Made by a program: the position numbers and the translations under genes. Below are positions 1 to 5,957 of a stretch of 5,957 nt of DNA, one piece after another. The notes under the pieces are model-generated. The model had not been told where the DNA came from, ran no database searches, and saw only the letters and a list, made by a program, of their open reading frames with translations. The stretch comes from Candidatus Omnitrophota bacterium (GTDB lineage Bacteria > Omnitrophota > Koll11 > Zapsychrales > Aceulaceae), in assembly GCA_029931885.1 (NCBI GenBank), contig JAOZRJ010000103.1, positions 1 through 5,957 on the forward strand, written 5' to 3'. Within the stretch, counting starts at the first letter, position 1; each line of letters opens with the position of its first letter.

Positions 1-7
1 AGGCTGG

Positions 8-67
8 ATGCGTACAGTTGCCTTAATCATTCTTTTGACCTTTGGTCCGCAGCAGATTAGCTGGGCT
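8..67 (+). other. Sec-type signal peptide (residues 1-20)
   Basis: The N-terminus has an Arg at position 2, a hydrophobic core (VALIILLTFG, residues 4-13), a more polar stretch (PQQI), and a Ser-Trp-Ala sequence ending at residue 20 that satisfies the small-residue rule at -3 and -1. Cleavage would leave a mature protein beginning FNYDPS. There is no Cys just after the core, so it is not a lipoprotein signal. The positively charged region is short, which leaves open that the true start lies upstream of the window. Confidence 0.75.
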
Positions 68-3000
68 TTTAATTATGATCCATCAATTTTATGGAATCGC
101 AAGAAAGCAGATGCTTATACGGATAGTAAAACTATTTCTTCTGTAACTGAAAGCGTTGAGCATATCCTGGGACAGATTGAAGGTAAAGAAAAGCCAAAGG
201 TTCAGATTACCCTTCCAAACTCACAATTAACACAAAATGATAAGCAGCGTGGTCTTTTGATTTCTTCGACTGCGACTTTTGATAAAAACGATATTAATCA
301 AATGGTCTCTTGGCTCAAAAATCCTGAAACCCATACAATTAATTGTGGTGTCTATGCTTTAAAAGAATTGCTTGAAAATTATGATGTTAGTGTAGCTTTG
401 GAAGAAGCTTCTGTTCTGACTCTTACCGTAGATATTTTAGGAAAGATTATTAAAGCAGGGGACCCAAGGTTAAAGACGTCTCTTTATGCGATTGATACTG
501 TTGCTAATGCCTATGGATTGAATTTTAAGTCCCTTAAGGTTTTACCATCCGATTTAGAAAAACTTCAAACACCTTTTATAGCTAATTTAAGTCCGGAGCA
601 TTTTGTCTTAGTTGAAAGCGTTAAGAACGGTGAGGTTGTCTTTGCTGATATTGGAGAATTGAAAACTTTACCTAAAGAAGAATTTGTTAAAGATTTTACA
701 GGTTTTGTTTTTGTTCCCAATAATGAATCTTTAAGTCAGGCAGAAGTTGTTTCGGATGAAAAGAAGGCATTTGTTTGGGGATCGAAATGGCACAATAATT
801 ACGAACAGCTTATTGATGCCGGATCAACGACATGGAAAGAGGTTATCATAAGCGTATCAATTGATATTGCTTGTGTTTTATTACAGCTAGGTGTTCTGAA
901 AGTGCTTCAAGGCGCGAAAGCAGGAAAAGCTGCTGCAGATATGGCGAAATTAGTAAAAGCATTAGATCAAGCAAAAAAAGCTGGGGACACAGAGAAAATT
1001 TTAAGTATAATTCAGAAAATTGCTAAGCTGTCAAAAACACTTAAAGTGGCTGTAGAAGCTGCTAAAATATCTACCATTTTAGGAAAACTTTTAAAAGGTT
1101 ATGCGTTGACGAAGTCTATCGGGACCTTCGTTAACACTATAGGTAAAATTGGTGTTTTACATTGGGACTGGGATGCAAAAACAACATCAATGGTATGTTC
1201 GGCAATAAGTACGGGGTTGAGTATCGCGATAAATGGAGCATTTGACAGAGCCGCAGAAGCTGGAACCGCTATAGCCACAGAAGCTGGAACTACTGTAGTT
1301 ACAGAAACAGGAACTGCTGTAGTTACAGAAACAGGAACTGCTGTAGTCACAGAAGCCGCAGGTTCAGGGTGGCTTAAAGAAGCATTTCTTATTGGTCAAG
1401 ATTTCGGTATGGGACTTGCAGTTGGCGCAGCAAAAGGCTGGGCTAGTTATCATATTGCTAAATATATTGAGGATAACGCCGAAAAATGGGGCATTAAGAG
1501 TGAAGTATTAAAAAAGGCCATGATAGCTGTTGCAACTTCTGTAGTCAACACGGCTATTACGGTTACGATAGTAAGTGGGCTAGAAGGAGGCTTAAAAGCC
1601 ATAGGAGAAAAGAAGGATGTTGAATGGATGAAAAATGCGGAGATTGATAAAAGTTTCGGCATTCAGGATGGTGATGTGGTTAGGAACGCAGATGGATCAT
1701 TAGATCTTGATAGCGATGGAAACATTCAATATAACTGGGAAGATTCATTTTTGGATAAGCTTTGGGATGCTACGAAAGGAGAATTATATTCCGCCGGAGT
1801 TCAAGTCGGAGGTACGGCTATTGGCATGATTATAGAACATAATGGATGGATAGATGATCCAGACGGTCTTCAAATGCAGGCTTGGGTAGAAATGGGTAAT
1901 GCTTTAGGTCAAGTTGGCATGGATGCGGTTATTGCTAAATTTTCTAAACAGAATACGACAGTTAAGGTTGTACCGATTGAAGATGAAGACGGAAATATAA
2001 CAGGCTATAAAGTTTTAGATAGAAGTGATTATGGTGAAGGTGAGGCCGGTAAAGAAGCATATGCTGAAGCAAAAGGCGAAAGCATAAATGTAGCTTTAGA
2101 TGAAAACGTTATCAAGGCGTCTTTAAGAGAAGAAGGAAAACTTACTAAAGCAAATTACAAAGAAGCTGTTGAGGATTTTCGTAATCAGGAAGGAGAGACT
2201 TGGGAGGCCTTTACTAGCGATGAAAGCATTATTATGCAAAAGATCGCAGGTGTTTCTCAAGATACAGCAGCCTTAAGAGCAGAAGGAAAAGAAGCAGAAG
2301 CTACTAATTTGATAGCAGATATAGTATACACGCCAATTACTTCTGAAGAAAGAAGTGCGCGTGTGAACAGCATTTTTGTTAAGGATGGGCAAGGACAAGC
2401 TAGAAGATTTCAAAGTGCCAAGTGGAAAGTAGCCTCAGCGATAGGCCTTGGTTTTATAACAGCTTATGTTGGGAACAAATTTGATAAAATTCGTGCAGAA
2501 AGGATTGCTTCAGGAAAAATTGAAGAAAGTGATCCGGATGTTGGATTTTATACCGTGGCTATGCTTACAACAGCCGGGATTACAGGCTTAGCAGCAGCTA
2601 CAGGATCTGCTCTTAGCGGTGCTTATAAAAAAGGAAAGAAAGCAGAAGGATCTGGCTGGAACAAACTTACTTCAGGCACCGGAGAGCTTTTTTCTAATGC
2701 ATTTTCAAAGGAATTTTTAGGAAATGCATTTTTTACATCGGCATCGCGAATAGTTGAGTTTTCCAACGACTATTTCCCTGTAGACTCAGAGCTTGCTTTG
2801 GTAGACGCTACTTATGCTTCTAAGGATGAAAACGGAGTAGAAAAGAAAGAACGAACGAAATACGGATACATCAATACTAGCCTTCAACAAAAAATGAATG
2901 CGGTTGATAATATTAAACAGCTTAGCGGATTTACAACAGAGTTTGCTATTGCTTATGAGAAAGCATGGGAAGAAGCCAAAAAAGAAAACGCAGAGGATTA

Positions 3001-5413
3001 CGATCCAGAATCAGAAAAGGATTTGAGAGAAAGTTTTAACAGAAGCATGGTAGGAAATAATACGTTTGCGCGAAATTATCTTAATTATCAGGTATCAAAA
3101 CTCAAAAAAGCTTCTGTAGGTAATATTATTGCTGCTGCGGAATATGTTAAAGGCGACATTAATTTAAGCTGGGCTGGGTTAGGCAATCGAAGGATTGTCA
3201 GCGTTCTTGATGAAGACTCTGGAATTACCGTAAAATTTGATACTTATACGGCACCTAACGATATTATTACAAGAAAAACAAAAGATGGAAAGAAAGAACG
3301 AACATTCTATGAAGTAGGAACAGGATTTCTAGGAAATAAACATTTTGGATTGAAGGATAATTATTCAGCGAAACGTGTTCTTGGAACATCTGGTTTCCTT
3401 AATATGGGTGTTGATAATACTGGTGATAATAAAGGATGGACGTCTTTTCACGCAGAAGGCCTTGATAAGTCAAAATTAGCCGCAGCTCATACGATTACTA
3501 TTGATGGCAAAGAATATATTATGTTTGAAGGCTCAGATGGAAAAATTGCTTATTCTGAAGATGTTGCAGGTATCAAAAGCTTAATACAAGCCAACGGAAT
3601 GCTTGCTGTACAAAAAGATGGAAAAGATATTAAGTTTAATATTCTAGATCAGGATTTAAATGGAGGAGATATTTATGCTAATCTCGCTTTTGGCGATAGG
3701 GATGAAGTAACAAGCACATTTAATAAACAAAGAAATGGAAGTGCTGGCTACCATAATGTAGTCCAAAAAGAAGTTTATTATGGATGGAAACAAGCTTCAG
3801 GAAATAAAGGAGTTATCACAAGGGAACAGATTGAAGAGGCTGGCTATGACTGGGATGATTTTGAAGGTATTGGCGAAAAGAGAGAAGATTCTGTATTAAT
3901 AGTGAGACTGGAAGATTTAGGAGAGAATTTCGAGAACATTATGCCTATTTTAGAAGAAAGTAGAGATTTTCATAATAAAATGAAAGTTGGAACCATGTCT
4001 TCAAATGCTTCTGATTTTGGAGAAGGAGAAGTTGAAGGATCTTCAGTTGTATCTGATTCCGAATCTTTTGGGTATAACGTCAATTCAGGACTTTCCCATT
4101 TTGAGAAAGATATTGTCACAGGCGTAAATGAGGATGGTACAGCCGGCAGAAGAGATACTGTAAGAGGCATATCTTTAGCAGGTACTACAGATTTGACGAA
4201 TGAGGCAGATCAACAAAAAGGGCTTTCAACAACAGTAGATGATTTTATGGTTATTAAGACTAAAATTGGAGGAAGTGCAGGAGAGGAGTATTTTATTGCT
4301 GGAAAGGGGAAAAGAATTCTTGAAGGATATGAAGGAAATATAACTAATGATATTAAAAGGTTAGCGCTTAATAATGACAAGCCAGCAAAAAATACTGAAA
4401 CTGGTGAAACATATACTTTTGATTTTAACGAGGCTTCATCTGCTGTTGCTGAGCTGGGAACAATGGAAGATGGCACATTGAGGGAAAATGGTACATTAGT
4501 AGAAGAGTTTAACCTTGGCTCCGAAGGTGCTTCTGTTACAAGATCCGGAACAGGTTCTGGTATGAATATTCGATTAAAAGATAATTTTGGGATGTTTGCT
4601 TTTTCATCTAAAAAAGGAGAAGAATCAAATTCTGATGTTGTGGAAAATGGCATGAATCAAATTAACTATATCTTTCCTCTTGGAAACTCTGGCGTTTATG
4701 CCGCACAAGGAGAGATTGAGCTTAATGTTGAAGGTTTATTATTTCTTGGGGATGATGGAAACTTAGAAAATAATTTTTCTTTTGGACAAGCCAACTTTGA
4801 TAACAATTTTAATGATGCTGTTTGGCTTAATAAATCTGACTTCGATGTAATTGATGGGGAGGTTGTTCACGAGAGTGGTATTCAAATAGGAGAGAATTTA
4901 TGGATTGGTAATAATGGAGATGAAAGAGGAACAGCTATTTTTGACAGAGGAGGAAATCTTGTGGGAGGAACAGGCGGCATCGTTGGTTATTCAGGACAAA
5001 ATGCTAGAATGACGCAAGTTGGGACATCAGTTGATGCAACTACAGTTTGGGCGAATTTATCTTCTTATAGAGGAGAGAAAAGTTATGCTCCTGACGCTGC
5101 TGACTCAACTAAAATAGCTTTTTCTAATGTTCCAGGAAGTTTAAAAATAGAAGGATCTTTATATCAGGCTTCTCTGAGTGAAGTGGATGATGATTTAACA
5201 GATATATCTTTTTCTTTGGATGATCCTGGTTCGCGTTTTGATGATAGTGATACTGTAATTAGATTATCTGGCGCACAAGAAATTATGAAAATGGTAGAAA
5301 TAGAGAGAGATGATGGGACAACAGTACCTGCAATTATGACCACAGGATATGAGACTTTCTATCCTCCATGTATACAGAGGACGGGACCGGTGGAGCTGGC
5401 TATAGCCGATTAG
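8..5413 (+). CDS. Giant exported multi-domain protein with N-terminal C39-like cysteine peptidase domain (C-terminus cut by frameshift)
   Basis: This 1801-codon frame encodes a large, probably secreted or surface protein whose specific function I do not recognise. Domains in order: signal peptide (1-20), short linker, C39-like papain-fold peptidase (about 95-237, Cys113/His198/Asp214), helical Ala/Gly-rich region with hydrophobic segments (about 277-645), charged helical region (about 677-803), a second hydrophobic pair (804-873), another charged helical stretch (about 880-1048), then a beta-rich Gly/Asp/Asn-rich region to about 1782. Cysteines are nearly absent: only 113, 289 and 397 before the aberrant tail. 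There are no ABC-transporter membrane or ATPase domains, so this is not a bacteriocin-exporting C39 transporter. The ATG at 8 gives a good signal peptide, but only seven bases precede it; an AGG lies four bases upstream (a weak ribosome site), and an upstream in-frame start cannot be excluded. The stop at 5411 is probably not the natural end, because coding continues in the -1 frame. A role in cell contact or predation is only a guess. Confidence 0.85.
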   Translation: MRTVALIILLTFGPQQISWAFNYDPSILWNRKKADAYTDSKTISSVTESVEHILGQIEGKEKPKVQITLPNSQLTQNDKQRGLLISSTATFDKNDINQMVSWLKNPETHTINCGVYALKELLENYDVSVALEEASVLTLTVDILGKIIKAGDPRLKTSLYAIDTVANAYGLNFKSLKVLPSDLEKLQTPFIANLSPEHFVLVESVKNGEVVFADIGELKTLPKEEFVKDFTGFVFVPNNESLSQAEVVSDEKKAFVWGSKWHNNYEQLIDAGSTTWKEVIISVSIDIACVLLQLGVLKVLQGAKAGKAAADMAKLVKALDQAKKAGDTEKILSIIQKIAKLSKTLKVAVEAAKISTILGKLLKGYALTKSIGTFVNTIGKIGVLHWDWDAKTTSMVCSAISTGLSIAINGAFDRAAEAGTAIATEAGTTVVTETGTAVVTETGTAVVTEAAGSGWLKEAFLIGQDFGMGLAVGAAKGWASYHIAKYIEDNAEKWGIKSEVLKKAMIAVATSVVNTAITVTIVSGLEGGLKAIGEKKDVEWMKNAEIDKSFGIQDGDVVRNADGSLDLDSDGNIQYNWEDSFLDKLWDATKGELYSAGVQVGGTAIGMIIEHNGWIDDPDGLQMQAWVEMGNALGQVGMDAVIAKFSKQNTTVKVVPIEDEDGNITGYKVLDRSDYGEGEAGKEAYAEAKGESINVALDENVIKASLREEGKLTKANYKEAVEDFRNQEGETWEAFTSDESIIMQKIAGVSQDTAALRAEGKEAEATNLIADIVYTPITSEERSARVNSIFVKDGQGQARRFQSAKWKVASAIGLGFITAYVGNKFDKIRAERIASGKIEESDPDVGFYTVAMLTTAGITGLAAATGSALSGAYKKGKKAEGSGWNKLTSGTGELFSNAFSKEFLGNAFFTSASRIVEFSNDYFPVDSELALVDATYASKDENGVEKKERTKYGYINTSLQQKMNAVDNIKQLSGFTTEFAIAYEKAWEEAKKENAEDYDPESEKDLRESFNRSMVGNNTFARNYLNYQVSKLKKASVGNIIAAAEYVKGDINLSWAGLGNRRIVSVLDEDSGITVKFDTYTAPNDIITRKTKDGKKERTFYEVGTGFLGNKHFGLKDNYSAKRVLGTSGFLNMGVDNTGDNKGWTSFHAEGLDKSKLAAAHTITIDGKEYIMFEGSDGKIAYSEDVAGIKSLIQANGMLAVQKDGKDIKFNILDQDLNGGDIYANLAFGDRDEVTSTFNKQRNGSAGYHNVVQKEVYYGWKQASGNKGVITREQIEEAGYDWDDFEGIGEKREDSVLIVRLEDLGENFENIMPILEESRDFHNKMKVGTMSSNASDFGEGEVEGSSVVSDSESFGYNVNSGLSHFEKDIVTGVNEDGTAGRRDTVRGISLAGTTDLTNEADQQKGLSTTVDDFMVIKTKIGGSAGEEYFIAGKGKRILEGYEGNITNDIKRLALNNDKPAKNTETGETYTFDFNEASSAVAELGTMEDGTLRENGTLVEEFNLGSEGASVTRSGTGSGMNIRLKDNFGMFAFSSKKGEESNSDVVENGMNQINYIFPLGNSGVYAAQGEIELNVEGLLFLGDDGNLENNFSFGQANFDNNFNDAVWLNKSDFDVIDGEVVHESGIQIGENLWIGNNGDERGTAIFDRGGNLVGGTGGIVGYSGQNARMTQVGTSVDATTVWANLSSYRGEKSYAPDAADSTKIAFSNVPGSLKIEGSLYQASLSEVDDDLTDISFSLDDPGSRFDDSDTVIRLSGAQEIMKMVEIERDDGTTVPAIMTTGYETFYPPCIQRTGPVELAIAD
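290..718 (+). other. Peptidase C39-like (papain-fold) domain, residues about 95-237
   Basis: The segment INCGVYALKELL (111-122) matches the C39 nucleophile block, which is typically (D/N)CG followed by a small residue and a hydrophobic helix, so Cys113 is the probable nucleophile. About 85 residues on, PFIANLSPEHFVLVE (189-203) matches the conserved strand and catalytic His block (His198), followed by a strand ending in FADIG with Asp214 where the family has its third residue. The domain closes with EEFVKDFTGFVFV (224-236), the usual C39 ending of an acidic-aromatic helix followed by a Gly-hydrophobic strand. The family's oxyanion-hole Gln, normally six residues before the Cys, is Glu107 here, so activity may be altered. 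In C39 transporters this domain sits in the cytoplasm and trims double-Gly leaders; here it follows a signal peptide and so should act outside the cytoplasm. The substrate is unknown; self-processing or processing of a partner protein is possible. Confidence 0.7.
1256..1351 (+). repeat. Four tandem 24-bp in-frame repeats (8-residue unit, E-[AT]-G-T-[AT]-[VI]-[VA]-T)
   Basis: Four copies start at 1256, 1280, 1304 and 1328. They encode EAGTAIAT, EAGTTVVT, ETGTAVVT and ETGTAVVT, and a degenerate fifth start (EAAGSG) follows at 1352. Copies 3 and 4 differ by one base only (gtt versus gtc), while copies 1 and 2 are more diverged, which points to recent duplication at the right end of the array. 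The unit is a multiple of three, so copy number can change without breaking the frame. The array joins two hydrophobic segments (394-412 and 459-478), so it probably forms a flexible or beta-prone linker of variable length. Confidence 0.95.
1703..1741 (+). other. Possible EF-hand/dockerin-like calcium-binding loop (residues 566-578)
   Basis: The stretch DLDSDGNIQYNWE has Asp at loop positions 1, 3 and 5, Gly at 6 and Ile at 8, as in canonical DxDxDG calcium loops. The closing acidic residue falls at position 13 (Glu578) instead of 12 (Trp577), so the match is imperfect. It lies in a soluble connector between hydrophobic segments. It could equally be an ordinary acidic turn. Confidence 0.3.
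2417..2626 (+). other. Second pair of Gly/Ala-rich hydrophobic segments (residues about 804-873)
   Basis: Two hydrophobic stretches, about 806-822 (WKVASAIGLGFITAYVG) and 848-870 (YTVAMLTTAGITGLAAATGS), are separated by a charged connector of roughly 25 residues containing IRAERIASG. This could be a helical hairpin that inserts in or packs on a membrane. It separates two charged, predicted helical regions (about 677-803 and 880-1048). No domain family was recognised. Confidence 0.4.
3155..5352 (+). other. Beta-rich, Gly/Asp/Asn-rich, cysteine-free region (residues about 1050-1782)
   Basis: From about residue 1050 the composition changes from Ala/Lys/Glu-rich helix to short hydrophobic strands broken by Gly, Asn and Asp turns (for example HTITIDGKEYIMFEG at 1161-1175 and GIVGYSGQNARMTQVG at 1657-1672). 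There are no cysteines. The pattern resembles the passenger or stalk parts of large exported surface proteins. A loose module with an isoleucine strand, Gly, Glu-Tyr, strand and Gly recurs at about 1163, at 1416, and again in the -1 frame at 5488, which suggests diverged repeats. An acidic patch (1725-1748, nine Asp) lies near the end. The same style continues past the frameshift to the window edge. Confidence 0.5.
5353..5410 (+). other. Probable frameshift site (-1, net loss of one base)
   Basis: The shift must lie between the TGA that closes the -1 frame upstream (5350-5352) and the TAG that ends the upstream frame (5411-5413). Before it, the upstream frame reads beta-rich coding sequence; after it, the -1 frame does. 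Restoring one T in the TTT run at 5356-5358 would give a natural join of the form YETFLSSMYTEDGTGG, making that run the best candidate. There is no X-XXY-YYZ slippery heptamer in the right phase. A 10-bp palindrome (ggctatagcc, 5398-5407) could fold only into a very weak hairpin, so programmed frameshifting is not supported. A mutation or a sequencing or assembly indel fits better. Confidence 0.8.
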
Positions 5414-5957
5414 ATGATGAAGATAGGCCTGATATTGAGTATGTTGAAACATTTGATGGAGCAGTTTTAGGTGGTGTTCCTGTTCCGATTAATATAGGAA
5501 AAGGAGAGAATTATCATATTCTAACAGAAGGGTTTGATTTTGATGAAAAGGGAGATATGTTTGTTAGCGGGGTTGATTCCGGTACCCTTGCTATTACTCA
5601 AGGTAGATGGACTGGGGATATTGCTGAATCAAAAGTTTCTCGGGTGGATGTTGAAGATACAAATGGAGAATTAATTTCAAGAAATCTCATTGATGTAGAT
5701 TCTATAGAGAATATGATTGCCTATAGTTGGGGACAAGAAGGTGGCGTGAACACAAGATCTTATATTGGCAGAAATGCAGGAGCTGTCGGACTTAGAAAAG
5801 ATTATGTTTCGGTATTAGATGGAAATACTTTTATGCTTACAGGGGCTTTCGCAGACATCTCAGCTTTAACACAAGAGATTAATATAGAAGAAGGAGTTAA
5901 GAACTTAACAAGACCGGGAACGTTGCAGTTTGCTCTAAATAATACGTGGACGTATAG
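5353..5957 (+). CDS. Downstream continuation of the giant protein gene in the -1 frame (partial, runs off window)
   Basis: This frame is open for 201 full codons, from just after the TGA at 5350 to the window edge, with no stop. It reads DFLSSMYTEDGTGGAGYSRL at its start and includes INIGKGENYHILTEG at 5488. The composition matches the end of the upstream ORF: Gly/Asp/Asn/Glu-rich, short strands, no Cys. It shares the strand-Gly-Glu-(x)-Tyr-strand-Gly pattern seen twice upstream. The first ATG (5368) has no convincing ribosome binding site, and the frame overlaps the end of the upstream ORF by about 60 bases, so it is best read as the rest of the same gene and not as a separate one. The true C-terminus lies beyond the window. 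If the frameshift is real, this part is untranslated or made only by rare slippage. Confidence 0.85.

Larger units (their letters stand above)
836..1942 (+). other. Helical region with several hydrophobic, Gly/Ala-rich segments (residues about 277-645)
   Basis: Hydrophobic stretches appear at about 278-300 (VIISVSIDIACVLLQLGVL), 394-412, 459-478, 503-525 (AMIAVATSVVNTAITVTIV) and 592-610. They are rich in Ala, Gly, Ser and Thr and are spaced by Lys-rich amphipathic helices, most clearly at 302-365. They look more like small-residue-packed helices that could insert in or lie on a membrane than like classical transmembrane helices. Similar alternation occurs in pore-forming or translocation parts of large exported toxins and adhesins, but I see no motif that proves such a role. 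No named domain was recognised. Confidence 0.45.

Noticed and set aside
1099..1350. 83-codon minus-strand frame with a repeated VTTAVPVS pattern
   Set aside because: It is the antisense shadow of the 24-bp tandem repeat; the repeat keeps both strands open by chance.
1556..1595. Double-glycine leader-type cleavage site for the C39 domain (LEGG, residues 525-528)
   Set aside because: Hydrophobic spacing at -4, -7 and -12 is loosely right, but the conserved Glu at -8 is missing and the site is in a hydrophobic helix; other GG pairs fit even worse.
4210..4653. 147-codon open frame on the minus strand
   Set aside because: It lies wholly inside the well-supported + strand gene, has a Ser/Pro/Phe-rich composition typical of antisense reading of Glu/Lys/Gly-rich coding DNA, and shows no domain.
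5353..5410. Programmed -1 ribosomal frameshifting
   Set aside because: No slippery heptamer in phase and no strong downstream stem-loop; the short palindrome at 5398-5407 forms only about three pairs around a four-base loop.
5264..5452. Minus-strand frame across the frameshift region
   Set aside because: It overlaps the joined + strand coding sequence, is Cys/His-rich and unlike its surroundings, and has no supporting start signal or domain.
5368..5957. Independent downstream gene starting at the ATG at 5368
   Set aside because: No ribosome binding site at proper spacing, no signal peptide, heavy overlap with the upstream ORF, and composition continuous with it; a frameshifted continuation is simpler.

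Overview
The window is almost entirely one very large gene on the + strand. The gene opens at the left edge and still has no end at the right edge, so the full protein is larger than what is visible here. No RNA gene, insertion sequence, CRISPR array or intergenic gap was seen. The DNA is AT-rich (about 40% GC by eye) with uniform codon use throughout.

Reading left to right: an N-terminal signal peptide (residues 1-20); a papain-like C39-type cysteine peptidase domain (about residues 95-237) with plausible Cys113, His198 and Asp214; a long helical, Ala/Gly-rich part with several hydrophobic segments (about 277-645), which contains a perfect in-frame 24-bp tandem repeat; a charged helical part with a second pair of hydrophobic segments (about 646-1048); and a long beta-rich, Gly/Asp/Asn-rich, cysteine-free part (from about 1050), of the kind found in giant exported surface or adhesin-like proteins.

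The reading frame of the large ORF stops at 5411-5413, but the same kind of beta-rich sequence continues without interruption in the -1 frame from 5353 to the window end. The simplest reading is one gene with a single-base loss (real or an assembly error) between 5353 and 5410, so the 1801-residue protein is an artificial or mutational truncation. The last 19 or so residues of that ORF (from about Thr1783) are out-of-frame tail.

Organism: the export signal and the enormous multi-domain secreted protein fit an uncultured Gram-negative-type bacterium. Giant secreted proteins of this style are known in Omnitrophota (former OP3), and that is my best guess, but it is a weak inference from style and not an identified homologue. 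Function is unknown beyond probable export, a probable cysteine protease fold and a probable surface or cell-contact role.
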